This document shows, in pieces, positions 47,901 through 59,234 of a stretch of 64,000 nt of DNA. The stretch's first letter is position 1, and every line of letters begins with the position of its first letter. The position numbers and the translations under genes were made by a program. Source of the DNA: Hydrangea macrophylla (Eukaryota > Streptophyta > Magnoliopsida > Cornales > Hydrangeaceae); assembly GCA_033977485.1 (NCBI GenBank), contig CM066994.1:84258871-84322870 (forward strand), read 5' to 3'. The notes under the pieces are model-generated. The model was given only the letters and a program-made list of their open reading frames with translations, was not told the origin of the DNA and made no database searches.

Positions 47901-50900
47901 TTTGGTTACTTTTTCAGTGAATTGGGCCATTATCAAACACAATGAAGGGAAAAAAAAGGAGTTCGGACACTTTTTTATTTTTATCAATTAAATAGATTAT
48001 CAAACGCACCCTTAATTTTTCTTATTTGGCGGTTGATAATTCAAATTTTAAACATCACTTTCCTTTCAACAAATAATCACCATTGTATGGACAATATTGA
48101 TTCTCAAAACAGTAATGCTATACTTCTTAAATTTTTTTCCTAAAAGTGTTTTTGAACACATGTGGCAGTCGACATAATTAATTTTGATTGATTGATGTTG
48201 AAGTAATCCCAGCATTATTGAAGAGAGTCTCATTGCTATATGTGTTGAGAAGTATTTTTTTTTAAAAAAAATTTAATAAATAAAAATAAAAATTTAAGAA
48301 ATATAGCATTACTCTTCTAAAAAAAAACATAACATGTACTCTAAGATTCCTTGTTGACCTAGATTTGACTCTGGCAGTTTTTCGTTATCTACTTTTGGAT
48401 TAAATTTAATAGATTATCATCATATATTTTGGTGGCAGTAGGTCTTCTTTTACTCGGCTAAAACATAATTGGGAGTAATAATTTCAGATTGAGACCTTGA
48501 ATTGCCATGGCCCATTGCCCCTTTTGACTTCTGTCATCCATTATTTTTGGCCTTTTCTTTTTTATTTCAAGTATGCCATTACACTGCAGAAGAAAAAGGT
48601 TAAATAAATTTTAGGATATATTACAGTAACATCCCCTCAATCATGATTATTTTTCTAATACCCTCATAAATTATAAAATTTGACAAACTGACTCTTTCAA
48701 CTATTAATTTTTTTTACCAACACCTTTTTTGTTAAAGTTTTATCCAAAAAAACTAACGTTTTGGTATCATATACTATAACATATGATACAAAAACATTAA
48801 CAAAATGATATTTATTTATCCCTATTTTGAACTACTGAAAATTTTAAGAATAAAATTTTCCTCTATTGCAAACAAAATGCCCTTTGTTGGTGTACAAAAG
48901 TTGGGCAATTTAGGTGTAAAATTTTGTACAACTTAAAGGAGAGAAAAAAAAATTATGTTATTAACACTTTTATATCCTATGTTAGTCACATGACACAATT
49001 CCCCCTATATACAGGACCTCCACCAACTATGTTGTATTGAGGGGGGTATAATTAAATGTATAGAGTATCTCCTGATAATAATTTAATCAATAGTTGTACC
49101 TTAAAAAAGGTCCTTGGCTATACCCCTATTTTGTTTTTGTATTATTTTACTTTGCTCACATGCTTAGAAAGAATTAAATATATTTCACTTTGCCATTCAT
49201 TAGATACTAGAAATCAAATGACACTAACGCGCGCTATTAATTATATAATTTGATATTGTCGTAAGTGGCAGTTGTTGGCTAAGTTAAGAATCTTTTGCCT
49301 AAAGAGTAAAGAATTGAACTTATTCACAAGTTTGTTTTTTCAGAGGAAACTGTTAATGATGTCGTTATTAAGACAAGGTGTGGCATAAAAAAATATTAAG
49401 GCTTATTTTGGCCTTTACGTGGCTTTTTAAAGCTAGCCTATAAAATTTATTATTAAATTATTTGATAATTTTGTACAAGTGACACATTACTTTTCAAAAA
49501 AATATGATAAAACAAAAAAACAACATTGAGCTTTTAAAAGCTCCATTCTGGAGCTTTTAAAAGCTCCCTCTAAAAAAGTCCTAAGTTGAATTTTTCCAAA
49601 GCTCATAAACTAGTTACCAATGAATTAACATGAAATTGTGCTTTAAAAAAGGAGAAGCACCAAATTGAGGGCCAAACTAAGCATAAATCATTCAAAATGG
49701 AATTTTTTATGTACTATTTTAGGGGTAAATGGTACTATTTACAAGCCTTTAGCTACTTTACTGAATGTGTAAGACTTGATCGTAACTTTAAGGCCTGTTA
49801 GGGAATACAGGGGACTGGGTTCATTTTAGGGGTGAAACTCAGTCGGTTCTTATAGTTTCCTCGATTTTTGTCGGTTCAATCGGTTTTTAAGGCTGTGTAT
49901 ATTAATTGCTTAGTAAACCCATCGAATTGATCAGTTTGGTTCGGTGTGTTGATTGTCCTTACACCCCTAGTTCAGTCCCATTCGTATTTTCAAATTTGGT
50001 TCTTATGAAAACTAATGTTCGATTGATTTGATAAAGAACTAATTTTTTTTTAGGTATTCTAAGTTGAGCGCAAACTCCCATACATACAAAAGATTACCAA
50101 ACACTAAATTTTATAAAACGGCTCATTTATAAACCACAAAACCAATTCTACATCTTCCCAAACAGCCACATAATCACAGAATCGTTGATCTAACTGGTAG
50201 CATATGCCTATGCAATCTCTGAAAACTATTTGACTTTTATTCCTTTTTTCTTTCTTGTTTTTGGTGATCAGGAATAAGAGTACTACTCTTGTTCCATATA
50301 GTCATAATACAATGGATGTCTGAGATTACTAGCATATGATATTCAAATTCTTGTCATATGCGATTAAATTTGAATTGATGTTTGTATCGACGCATTCGAC
50401 TGAAGTCACTATAGGATAAACAATTAAGACAATACACTAAATTCATGCAATTAAAATTATAGGGATTAAAATAAGACAAGGATCGAACTTTAGGGGTATA
50501 TTTCATAATAAAGCCACATTTTTTGAACCACTTTGACCCTGTATTATTTTCTGTCTATTTTTTTTTTTTTGAACGGTGTCACAGGGCCCGTGTAACTGGG
50601 GGTTAGTAGTTAGTAAAACACACACGACGGGGCGCGAAAGCTCAGGGGGAGTCAAAACCCTCATTAAAGAAACACTCCCTAATGCGGTCCCAAAGATTCG
50701 AACCCACTACCTCCCATTTGGGGGAAGGAGTCCTGGCCATCTCATCTAAGTGAGATGGTTTATTTTCTGTCTATTTTACTCCTTGTTTTTCTTCTTAACG
50801 ACAAATTTTTACTCCTCATTTTCATTTCCTTTGTCTTAACAAATCCATGAACCAAGCAAATTCTTAGAGAAAAACCTTATGCGATATGATCCCACTCTTT

Positions 50901-51235
50901 TTAATGATATATTGCTTTTTTTTTTTTTCATATTGCAGGGGACAGTTATACTGTTGTTCCAACCTGCAGAGGAAGCGGGAAATGGTGCAAAGCGGATGAT
51001 CGAAGATGGTGCACTGGAAAACGTGGAGGCCATATTCGCCGTTCACGTATCACACGAACATCCAACGGCTGTGATTGGATCGAGGCCGGGTCCTTTGTTA
51101 GCTGGCTGTGGGTTTTTCAGGGCTGTGATTAGTGGAAACCCACACCAGTTTGTTAATCCTCTTTTGGCAGCCTCAGCTGCTGTGATCAGCTTACAGGGGA
51201 TTGTGTCTCGTGAATCTAATCCATTGGATTCTCAG
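44352..51235 (+). CDS. ILR1-like amidohydrolase (ILL6-type), exons 1-3; C-terminal exon(s) not in window
   Basis: M20-family zinc/manganese peptidase that cleaves amino acid conjugates of plant hormones. ILR1-like enzymes release IAA, and ILL6/IAR3 act on jasmonoyl-isoleucine, usually in the ER. Exons are 44352-44840, 45764-45889 and 50939-51235, all phase 0 with GT/AG borders, giving 304 residues. Seen: an N-terminal hydrophobic segment (about residues 9-27) fitting a signal peptide; [13 protein letters not shown] near residue 105; [11 protein letters not shown] closing exon 1; the metal site HACGHDAH (179-186); FQPAEE (212-217); HVSHEH around residue 241; and [16 protein letters not shown]. 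The last motif and [10 protein letters not shown] point to ILL6 rather than ILR1/ILL1-3. The family is usually 430-460 residues and has a last metal-ligand His in the C-terminal part, absent here. Nothing resembling the expected continuation after NPLDSQ occurs up to 64000. The gene is either split by a very long intron 3 or truncated. A TTG-initiated frame runs upstream into the leader, but ATG at 44352 precedes the signal peptide directly. Confidence 0.85.
44841..45763 (+). other. Intron 1 of the ILL6-like gene
   Basis: 923 bp, starting gtcttc and ending gattacag. It contains a (TG)n(TA)n microsatellite at 44918-44956. Otherwise it is AT-rich and I see nothing coding in it. Confidence 0.8.
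46414..46590 (+). mobile_element. tRNA-derived SINE with 17-bp target duplication
   Basis: The 5' part carries RNA polymerase III promoter motifs: an A box within gtggccgagtggtaagcttc and a weaker B box (tgttcgagtaatgg). A GC-rich body and an A-rich tail follow. The flanks are a perfect 17-bp repeat, aatttgatttagaaata, at 46397-46413 and 46591-46607, the hallmark of LINE-mediated insertion. The tRNA-like start resembles a Ser/Leu-type tRNA, but this is not a functional tRNA gene. Confidence 0.9.
48612..49065. mobile_element. Possible MITE with imperfect inverted ends
   Basis: Left end ggatatattacagtaacatc followed by ccctcaat; right end attgaggggggtataattaa. They are imperfect reverse complements, and the type resembles Mutator-like MITEs. 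No clean target duplication was found, so the limits are approximate. Confidence 0.35.
49528..49566. repeat. Two copies of a 16-bp perfect palindrome
   Basis: gagcttttaaaagctc occurs at 49528-49543 and 49551-49566, separated by cattctg. Each copy is fully self-complementary. It may be the interior of an old MITE bounded by ggcttattttggcc (about 49400) and gggccaaactaagc (about 49670), but those ends pair poorly. Confidence 0.5.
49827..49969. mobile_element. Short hAT-like MITE
   Basis: 143 bp bounded by taggggtg and cacccccta-type ends (actual right end cacccccta minus one c: cacccta preceded by c), with cggttc/cggttt motifs inside, a common plant hAT MITE layout. Flanks gttcattt and gttcagtc share 5 of 8 positions, so an 8-bp target duplication would have to be degraded. 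Confidence 0.5.
50562..50759 (-). mobile_element. tRNA-derived SINE, minus strand, with 18-bp target duplication
   Basis: On the minus strand it begins with tRNA-like sequence (tagatgagatggccagga as A box, gtgggttcgaatc as B box) and ends in a poly-A tract, seen as T on the plus strand at 50562-50570. The flanks are an 18-bp perfect repeat, ttattttctgtctatttt, at 50544-50561 and 50760-50777. Its body is unrelated to the SINE at 46414, so it is a separate family. It ends about 180 bp before exon 3, close to the splice acceptor region. Confidence 0.9.
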
Positions 51236-52280
51236 GTATGTGTTATGGTACATATTTAACTTGTGTTTAAACCATGTGTGTTTTTAGCAAAAAAAAAAAA
51301 GGTTTAAACCATTATGTTTAAGTGAATATAACAGCTTTCCATGAGTATGTCATTATGTTCTTGTGGTTTTCATAAAAAAAAAAACTAAATTTAAGTGAGA
51401 GCAACTTTGAACAGACGCTGTTTTGGAATGCTGAAAATTCAAAATAGGATCATGTCTCACTTTAGTCCGAAAATCAACCCTGATTGAACTTGTTGAAAAT
51501 AATATCAGGTTATCAAATTTCACTTTTATCAAGTCTTTATAAAAATTCATTTTTTGCTTGTTTAATAAAGAATCAGGGATATTTTTAAGCCAGACACGGA
51601 CTTTTTAAGTATCTTAAAAAGAGTCACACAACGAACTTGTTCTTGTCTGAATCACAGAAACGGTTTTTGACGGGTTACTTATAGAGAACTTTTCACTCAC
51701 CTGAAACTCCATCTTGGCCACTATGAAGATGGGGGCATATTAGTCTTTTCTAGTCTGTTAATACTGAAATTAACATTTTATTTCGCATAGTACAATAATG
51801 ACTTCACACTGTCAATAAATGGTTTTTTTTTTTTGGCCAAGACTATCAATAAATGGTTGATTGTATGAAATACCAACAAGTTTATCAATTTCTTACATGA
51901 ATAACAAGCAAGGTTCTTAAATTAATGTTCTCCTTTTTATCCAAACAGAGATTAAAAAGGTGCAACTTCTAGACACAATGATTATAGTTTATGAAGGGAC
52001 AATAGTTGTGGAACCACATAAAATGATTACATAATCCACTCTTAGCAAAAAAAAAAAAAAAGATTACATAATCCACTCGACAAGGAAGATAAAACCATAA
52101 CGGAGGGCGAATCTATCATACAACCGGTCGATGTAGAAATAACTTTTGTTATTTGAGGAAAAACATTTTATTATATGGTTACAATTTGTTAACCAAAATG
52201 TGACTAAAATTTTGTACTTTGAACAACATTTTGTTATCTTGAATATAAAATTTTGTTACAAAATTTGTGACTAAAATTTA
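51236..52280 (+). other. Start of intron 3 (or broken 3' flank) of the ILL6-like gene
   Basis: Opens with a good donor, cag|gtatgtgtt, directly after NPLDSQ. The 1,045 bp up to the Harbinger element are AT-rich, and I see neither the expected next exon nor other coding sequence. Confidence 0.6.
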
Positions 52281-52762
52281 GGGTCTGTTTGATAACCATT
52301 TCGTTTTGGTTTTTTGTTTTTGTTTTAAATTTTTTTTAAAATGGCAATAAAAAAAGTGTTTGGTAAACTTAATTTAGTTTTTTTTTTTTTTTCAAAAACA
52401 ATTTCAAAGAAAGGACCTTCCAAAAAAAGCAAAATCGATTTTGGTATCCATGATTACTATTTTGCCCTTACAAATTTTAAAAGCCATAACCACTTAACAT
52501 TAAACCAAATTTGGGACCAAAAAAGAATATAATCGCAAAATGACCAAATTGCCCTTAAATATTTAATTTAATAAATTAAAAAAATCAAGTCTTCAAATAA
52601 CACAAGGTGACATAACCAAAAATTATTCGAGGTTCTAGATTTAATGGCGGGGTCCATTTTGTCTGAATCTATTTGTAAAATGACTATTTTGTCTTTTATA
52701 CTTCAAAATGTCATAACTTTTTAAGACTAAATTAGAATTGAACGTTGTCAGAGCCTATGAAC

Positions 52763-54080
52763 TATTAGGGATATATATTAAAAGCTATGCTTTATGTAGT
52801 TGATTTATTATTCATTTAATAAAATCAGTTAATCCATTTTTATGAGAGTCTGTGTGGGCAATATTTGTATTATATTGTTTATTTAATATTATGCATGTGT
52901 GTCTTTCATTCTACATAGTAGGTGGTTTGGTGTGTAGAGTTCGGCTTACACACGGAAGATCAGACTATCGGATCTTATAGAATGTTAGATTTTGGTTTAC
53001 AGTCTTACATGGATTGGACACACCATCGGTAGGACTGCAGCATGGTGTTGTAGTCGGTTTTTCTTGACTGCGGGAAACGGTATAGTTTCAACTCACCATG
53101 CTGGTATACTTTGTGTATTAAACTGGACCGACTTGGGGTAATTATCTTTATATTGACTTATAAGATAATTAATACCTCATGACTATTATGAGTGCTTATG
53201 CTCTAAATCCCAAGTTAATTTATAGACGCGTACATTTGATATTTACACTTTGATCCCTAAAAGGGTGAGATCCTTAAATGGGTCAATATCTCATTGGATT
53301 GGGTGACAATATTAATTGTGTGGTGGATATTAATTAATGATGGAATCCATGTCTCAATTTTGGTATTGATGATATCCTCTTAAGAAAGCTTATAAGTTTT
53401 GATTATGTCAAACCTTGCAGGTGGATTTTGTATCCGACATATCAGATAAGTTAAGCATAGGATCTCAAGGAATTTTAAGAGATTAATTAAATATGATTGT
53501 CAGTAATTATATTTAATTAATGGATATCTGTAATCTTAACATAGAGCGATAATAAGCATTTAATAACATGGAGCTTGAAATATATTTTTGAGATAAGGAT
53601 AGGAGTGCAATTATAATTCTTTAGTGGTATGAATTATAATTTATGGAAATAGGAATCTGATTCAGTTCGAATTAGGGTTTCCTAATTCCATAAGTAAGCC
53701 AATTCCTTATTGACTTCTTATGGTCCCTATCGTAGCCTATATATATATGCTACTTTGGCTCTCTCCTCAGTTTGCGTTTTTCCATCAAGAGTATTATAAC
53801 TCAGAATAGAAAAGAGAGCGTAAAAAGAGAGAGCAGAAATATAAAGGATTTCGAAAGAACCCACACTCAGTTCGATATTCTGGCAGCAAAGGAATATGGT
53901 AGAAGATCGTGAGCTGTTATCGAGTCCGTGTTCTCGATTCGTCTACTACAGCAATCCTTTTTAACAGTTTAAGGTAACCCTAGTTCCACCCTTGTAGGGT
54001 TATTGTAGTTTTCATGTAATTTTTTACAGTACCAACTTATATGCACTGTCAATGGATTCTGGGAACGCAGTTTCCTAACA
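52763..54080 (+). mobile_element. Solo LTR with TGAAC target duplication
   Basis: 1,318 bp from tattaggg to cctaaca, short inverted ends (the first base pair has decayed from TG to TA). TGAAC flanks both sides (52758-52762 and 54081-54085). The interrupted Harbinger repeat resumes exactly after the second TGAAC, which confirms the borders. It has a TATA-like tatatatatgc near 53740 and no coding capacity. A solo LTR is what remains after recombination between the two LTRs of a retrotransposon; a Copia origin is possible but unproven. Confidence 0.8.
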
Positions 54081-54162
54081 TGAACACATTCTAATATTAA
54101 GACCATTTGGGAAGCTAAAAAGCATATATATATATGGTGATATGTCCAAAATAATCTAGCCA

Positions 54163-54763
54163 TGAAGACAGTGCCACGTCACCCAGAGGCGCCAGTTATT
54201 CCGGTAAGGGCGCCCCCCGTGGGGCCAAGCATTCCCGAGGTGTTTATTCAGACCGCGCGGTTCGCACCAACGGACCGGGCATGAAGGTCACGGCGTCCCG
54301 CAATCCCGACCTATCCAGCAGTTTTCTAAATCGACTACAAGTCTGCGAAAGGGAATATGACAGTTTCCTAAACCACTTAGGAAACTCTCCTAAAATCATG
54401 CAAATCTATTGTGATTAGATTAGGTTTCCTAATCCTATCAACTTACCATGTAAGGGTGGACTCTTGCATCTATAAAAGAGCCCACCTACCCTATTTACAG
54501 GGGTTCGATTCCAATCCGATTATTATTCTCTAAGCTTACAAGCATTCAACAGAGAACTCACCATCAATACGCATACACCCGGCCGGTATTACTGGTAGTG
54601 CCACCCACCTTTGTTGGCTCACTAGGCCCGCCGGTGATCTGCTAGTGAGAGCGCACAGACGCAACCATGGACGTAGGTCACCTCGTTAACGGGACCGAAC
54701 CACATACAAATTGTTCTTGTCTTTTTCTCTCTCTAAACCTCTCTTACCGATTTTAGGCATCAT
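54163..54763 (+). repeat. 5' LTR of the gag-only element
   Basis: About 600 bp ending in gcatca a few bases before the primer-binding site. The TATA box at 54471 implies transcription starts about 30 bp downstream. The 5' edge is where GC-rich sequence replaces Harbinger repeat; exact limits are uncertain because the partner LTR is missing. Confidence 0.65.
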
Positions 54764-54768
54764 CAGTT

Positions 54769-54786
54769 TGGCGCCGTCTGTGGGAA
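54769..54786 (+). promoter_or_regulatory. Retrotransposon primer-binding site
   Basis: tggcgccgtctgtgggaa, complementary to the 3' end of a tRNA ending ggcgcca. Sequences of this type follow the 5' LTR in many plant Gypsy elements. I do not assign the tRNA. Confidence 0.85.
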
Positions 54787-54827
54787 ACGACAAGTCTTCT
54801 CATCAACAAATCTCTTGACTGATCATC

Positions 54828-56071
54828 ATGCCACCGAAGAAGGGTAAGGAGGCTGACTAGCAGTCCGACCGGGATGTTCCTCCGGCTCCGGCGCCGGCTG
54901 CAGCAGTCATGACATCTGAGCAGATCACCGCAACCCTCACACAACTCCTGGAGGGACAACGTCAAATCCAGCGACAGATCGAAGCTCTGCTAGCCCAGCA
55001 AAGCAGTCCTCCAGGGGCCGGAAAACGACCGGGAACGTTGCGTACGGTCGGGAACTGATCTTGACCAGACAACGTACCCGAGCCAACCCGCCCCGTGTTG
55101 AGGATACCAGAGACATCAACAGTGGGCGTGCTGCTCGAGAGGAAAGGTGGGAGCACATGGCCCGGGAATCAGTCCGAGGTCACTCGGTCAAGAGCCGAGT
55201 CGTCCCTGGGCACACGGTTACCCGCAGTCATAGCCGAGCCCGATCCTAGAAGACAGCACACCGCCCTGAAGAAGCCTCTTCCACCGACCCGACCAACCTC
55301 TCGGATACCGGTCGGGAAAGAGTGGAAGCCCGAATCAAGGACTTGCAAAAGCAAATTAACGGAGTGGCCAAAAATCTTGGTCAAAACCGTACTCAGAATC
55401 AGGCCAATACCGAGACAGAGTCGCCATTCTCCAGCCAGATCATGAGGTTTGCCACCCCGCGCAAATTTAAACAACATCGCCTAGATCCCTACAACAGCTC
55501 GGGAAGCACGATCGACCACGTCCGGACCTACAAGGCTCAGATGGCCTTAGCCACCAACTCCGATGAACTACACTGCCTAGCCTTCCCCAGCACTTTGAAA
55601 GGCCCCGCCGCCCAATGGTTCTACTCGTTCGAGCCCCGATCAGTCCGCAGTTTCACGCAACTCAGCAAGCAGTTCATCAATTAGTTCATCGGTATGCACG
55701 AACGGCCAAAGCCTGACATACATCTACTAACGGTCATACAAAGGAATAATGAGACCCTCAATGAGTTCACTGGCCAGTTTAATCAAGAGAAGCTCAGCAT
55801 CTACGATCTTGATGAAACCGCCGCTATCATAGCCTTCTGCTCGGGAGTTCAACACACCAAGTGCGCCGCGTCGTTCCACAGAAACCGACCGGGAGCTTTG
55901 GTTGAGCTCTCTGAGAGGGTTGGAAAATACATTGGCACTGAAGAGTTTCTGAAGACCAAATACACCGGGCAAGAAAGCAAGCGAAAGCGAGATCAGCCCG
56001 GGAGTTCTGATAGTTCTTCCAGTTCACAGCAGTCCGAGTTAGGCAGCCCCGACCCGACCTCCAGTTCATAG
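54828..56071 (+). pseudogene. Gypsy gag (Retrotrans_gag) with stops and frameshifts
   Basis: Capsid-type protein of a Ty3/Gypsy element of Tat-like type. The likely start ATG at 54828 is followed by an early TAG (54858-54860); frame changes occur between about 55050 and 55320. A longer open stretch then runs 55322-56071 and carries the gag core: PAAQWFYSFEPRSVRSFTQL near 55610, an in-frame TAG at 55682, then HLLTVIQRNNETLNEFTGQF near 55730 and PGALVELSERVGKYIGTEEF near 55890, typical of the retrotransposon gag domain. A Ser-rich tail of short repeats ends it. No zinc knuckle or protease follows, so it cannot have supported its own reverse transcription. Confidence 0.85.
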
Positions 56072-56079
56072 TGGTCTGA

Positions 56080-57200
56080 GTCCGGCAACCCCGACCCGAC
56101 CTCCAGTTCACATCGGTCAGGATTAAGCAGCTTTGACTTTTCCTTCAGCATAGAGAAATCAGGGGCCCAACGATCCTGATTCGACCTCCTGTCTCCATCT
56201 GTCTAAATGAGCCCGATTATAGTGGTACTTGCCTGATCACCACATGAGGCTCCACCGATTGTCAGAGAGCCCTTTCAAAGACCTCGGGCCTAACCCCGAG
56301 GCATCCAAAGACCTCGGGCCTAACCCCGAGGTATAAGAAGACCTCGAGCTCCGAACTCAGGCGCTAAAAAGACCTCGAGCTCCGAACTCAGGCACTAAAA
56401 AGATCTCGGGCTCCAAACCCAGGCACCAAAGACCTCGGGGTCACACCCAAGGCACCGGCTTCGCTTAGGTCCAACCGACGATGGGGGCAAACCCCTTAGG
56501 TGACTGATGATAGCAAGCTTCAAAAGACCCTACAATCACCATGTTCCCGGTCGATTACCTACAGATCATAGCCTCTGTAAGACCCTCATCTTAGCGAAAG
56601 CTTGGGGGGCAAGATGGCGTAGTGAACTAAACAGGTAATCACACCAGGTATTTATAGGCCTCGCGGATAACCAAGTCAAAATCTTGGACAACCCGAGCAC
56701 CTACAGTACTCAGATGCATTAACTCCACTTAGGTCCAAACCGACGATAGAGGTGACTAAAATCTCTTAGGTTGGCCGACGATGGAAGAGCAAAAAGACCC
56801 TAAAGCGACGTGATTTAGGTCGGCTCCGCCAACATGGTCAAGCTCTTCTCCCAACAGTCTTGACGAAGGCTAACTAGGCGGAAGACAGCCATCCTGGGGA
56901 GTTAACATAAAAGGACCCTAAAGCAATACGCTTTAGTTCGGCTTCTCCAACATGGTCAAATTCTTCCACCCACAACCTTGACGAAGGTTTATGGGCAGAA
57001 GATAACCATCCTGGGAGCTAACTCAAGCAGAAAAGACTCCGAAGTAGGCTGAGTCTCAACTCTCGGTCACTTCCCGAGCATTCAAAGACTCTGAATTAGG
57101 CCGGGTCTCAACTACCGGTCAGTTCCCGAGCAGCTAAAGGTCCCGAGCTAGGCTGAGTCTCAACTCTCAGCTAGTTCCTGAGGACTCACCAGGCTCAAAA
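56080..57200 (+). repeat. Degenerate tandem repeats after gag
   Basis: Three blocks. 56275-56450: ~29-bp units, aagacctcgggcctaacccc and variants with gagctccgaactcagg, at least five copies. 56760-57010: two copies of a ~115-bp unit (ttagttcggcttctccaaca or ttaggtcggctccgccaaca, then catggtcaa and ttgacgaaggt/c). 57035-57180: three copies of a ~52-bp unit (ggctgagtctcaactctcgg, then cacttcccgagc). Short tandem repeats between gag/pol and the 3' LTR are common in Tat-type Gypsy elements. Confidence 0.8.
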
Positions 57201-57295
57201 GCCCCGAGGCAGCTTCTCCAAGCACTCAGACAGTGGCAAGTAACTTCAAACTGATTTCCAAACCTGCCCCGATATAGCATCCGGCCAACGTTGGA

Positions 57296-58760
57296 GCTCA
57301 TATTTAAGATGAAGAACATTTGTGACCTAAAAAAGTATATAGATTGTAAAATAACCAAATTGCCATTGGGGCTTAAATATAAGAATTTAACATTGTTAAA
57401 GTCTTCAAATAATACAGAGTGACCTAGCCCAAGATTTTTCGACGTTCTGGATCGATTAGCAGAGTATATTTGCATGAATATATTTGTAAAATGACTAGTT
57501 TGCCCTTATAAATTTACAAATCCATAACTTGTTAAGATTTAATGAAAATTGATCATTTTATGATCTATACACTTTTTAGGCATTTTGATTTAATCTTAAC
57601 AAGTTATGGCATTTTGAATTTTTAAGACTAAAATAATCATTTTGACCTTATGTATTCGGGCCAAATAGACCCCTCCATTGGATTTAAAATGTCGAATAAC
57701 CCTAGTGTAAGTCACCCCGTATTATTTTAATACTTTAACAATGTTAACTTATTACAAGTAAATCCGAAGGGTAATTTGGTCATTTTACTATATCTATACA
57801 TACTTGTACGTTCCCAGAGGTTCTTCATCTTAATATGAGCTCACAAGCTCTGAAGATGTTCAATTCTAGTATAGTCTTAATACGTTATGGCATTTTGAAG
57901 TTTGAAGGGCAAAATAGTCATTTTACAAATATATTCAGGCCAAATGGACCCTACCATTGGATCTAGAACTTCAAAAAACCTAAAGTTAGGTCACTCCGTA
58001 TTATTTGACGACTTTAACAATGTTAAATTCTTATATATAAGCCACAAGGGCAATTTGGTCATTTTACGATCTATAAACTTTTTAGGTTCCAAAATGTTCT
58101 TCATAATAATATGAGTTCACAGGTGTTGATGACTTTAAATTCTGATTTTATTTTAACAAGTTATGGTATTTTAAAGTTTTAAGGGTAAAATAGTCATTTT
58201 ATAAATATATTCAGGCCAAATGGACCATACTATTGGATCCAGAATGTCGAAAAATGGACCATACTATTCAGGCCACTCTGTATTATTTGAAGATTTTAAC
58301 AATGTTAACTTCGTATGTGTAAACCCCAAGGGCAATTTGGTCATTTTATTATATATGTACTTTTTAGGTCCTAAATGTTCTTTATCTTAAATATAAGCTT
58401 AGAGGCTCTGACGGCGTTCAACTCTAGTTTAGTCTTAACAAATTATGGTATTTTGAAATTTAAAGGGTAAAATAGTCATTTTACAAATATATTCAGGCCA
58501 AATGGACCCTACCATTGGATCTAGAACGTCGAAACCCTTAGGGTAGATCACTCCGTATTATTTGAAGATTTTAACAATGTTAACTTCTTATATGTAAGCC
58601 CCAAAGGCAATTTGGTCATTTTACGACGTCTATATTTTGAGGTTCTAAAATGGTTTTCATAATAATATGAGCTTATAGACTTTGACGACGTTGAATTCTA
58701 ATTTTTTTTAACAAGTTATGACATTTTGAAGTGGTAAGGGCAAAATAGTCATTTTACTAA
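57296..58760. repeat. ~280-bp repeats of the Harbinger-like element, inverted then direct
   Basis: The landmark aatttggtcattttac recurs at about 57773, 58050, 58335 and 58610, spacing 276-285 bp. The reverse-complement version lies at 57350-57570, so the block folds around about 57570. Related inverted units at 52540-52757 and 39446-39540 show that it is a dispersed family. Confidence 0.8.
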
Positions 58761-58933
58761 GTAGTTATAAAATTTTGACACAAAAATGTAGTAACCAAAT
58801 ACATTTTTTTGGTTTTTATTCTCAATTTTTAAAAACAAAAACAAAGTTATCAAATGCATTTTTTATTTTTTTATTTTTAAATGAACACAAAAGTTTTTAA
58901 CAAAAAAATAAAATGGTTATCAAATAGGCCTTA

Positions 58934-59234
58934 GTATGCATAATAACAAAATGTTGTTTTGCAAATAATAAAAATTATTTTGGAAAATACAAATAATAGT
59001 CTATGACTGAGCATATAATAGAATTCCCCCATAATGAAACACAGAAAAGGTTATCACATCAACAGCAAGAACACGGAAAAGGTAATGACATCAACTACTA
59101 CAGTAGTACTAAAGTCTAAAGGGGAAAAATTTTATGATACAGTCACAATGGTATGGTTGGCATGGTTGTACGCTTATATCATACAGCCATGCACTTTTTT
59201 GGTTTCTAACATGTTTTAAGTAAGTCTTACCATG
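58934..59234. other. AT-rich spacer between two transposons
   Basis: About 300 bp between the Harbinger-like right end and the Gypsy LTR. No coding similarity is recognisable. It could be original intron 3 DNA of the ILL6-like gene. Confidence 0.4.

Larger units (their letters stand above)
45890..50938 (+). other. Intron 2 of the ILL6-like gene, inflated by transposons
   Basis: 5,049 bp, starting gtttgg and ending ttgcag. It contains two SINEs (46414-46590 and 50562-50759), a short hAT-like MITE (49827-49969) and a possible inverted-repeat MITE (about 48612-49065). The rest is AT-rich with no recognisable ORF. Phase 0 on both sides supports the splice assignment. Confidence 0.8.
54163..57290 (+). 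mobile_element. Gypsy-type gag-only retrotransposon (TR-GAG-like), 3'-truncated
   Basis: A GC-rich island inside AT-rich Harbinger repeats. The 5' LTR is about 54163-54763 (starts tgaagacagtgccacg, TATA box tataaaag at 54471-54478). A primer-binding site tggcgccgtctgtgggaa follows at 54769-54786, the type seen in Tat-like Gypsy elements. A decayed gag follows (54828-56071), then tandem repeats and a polypurine-like aaagcttggggggcaag at 56598-56614. There is no protease, reverse transcriptase or integrase, and no 3' LTR matching the 5' LTR was seen before Harbinger repeats resume at about 57296. Confidence 0.75.
52281..58930. mobile_element. Large Harbinger-like non-autonomous element with nested retrotransposons
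   Basis: Left end gggtctgtttgataacc (52281) and right end ggttatcaaataggcc (58930) are inverted repeats. TTA flanks both (52278-52280 and 58931-58933), the PIF/Harbinger target. The native sequence consists of ~280-bp repeats containing tttggtcattttac and ggccaaatggaccctaccat, inverted in the left part (52540-52757, 54086-54160, 57296-57570) and direct in the right part (57575-58760). A solo LTR (52763-54080) and a gag-bearing element (54163-57290) split the left half. Subtracting these leaves about 2.2 kb. No transposase is visible, so it would need one supplied in trans. Confidence 0.7.
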
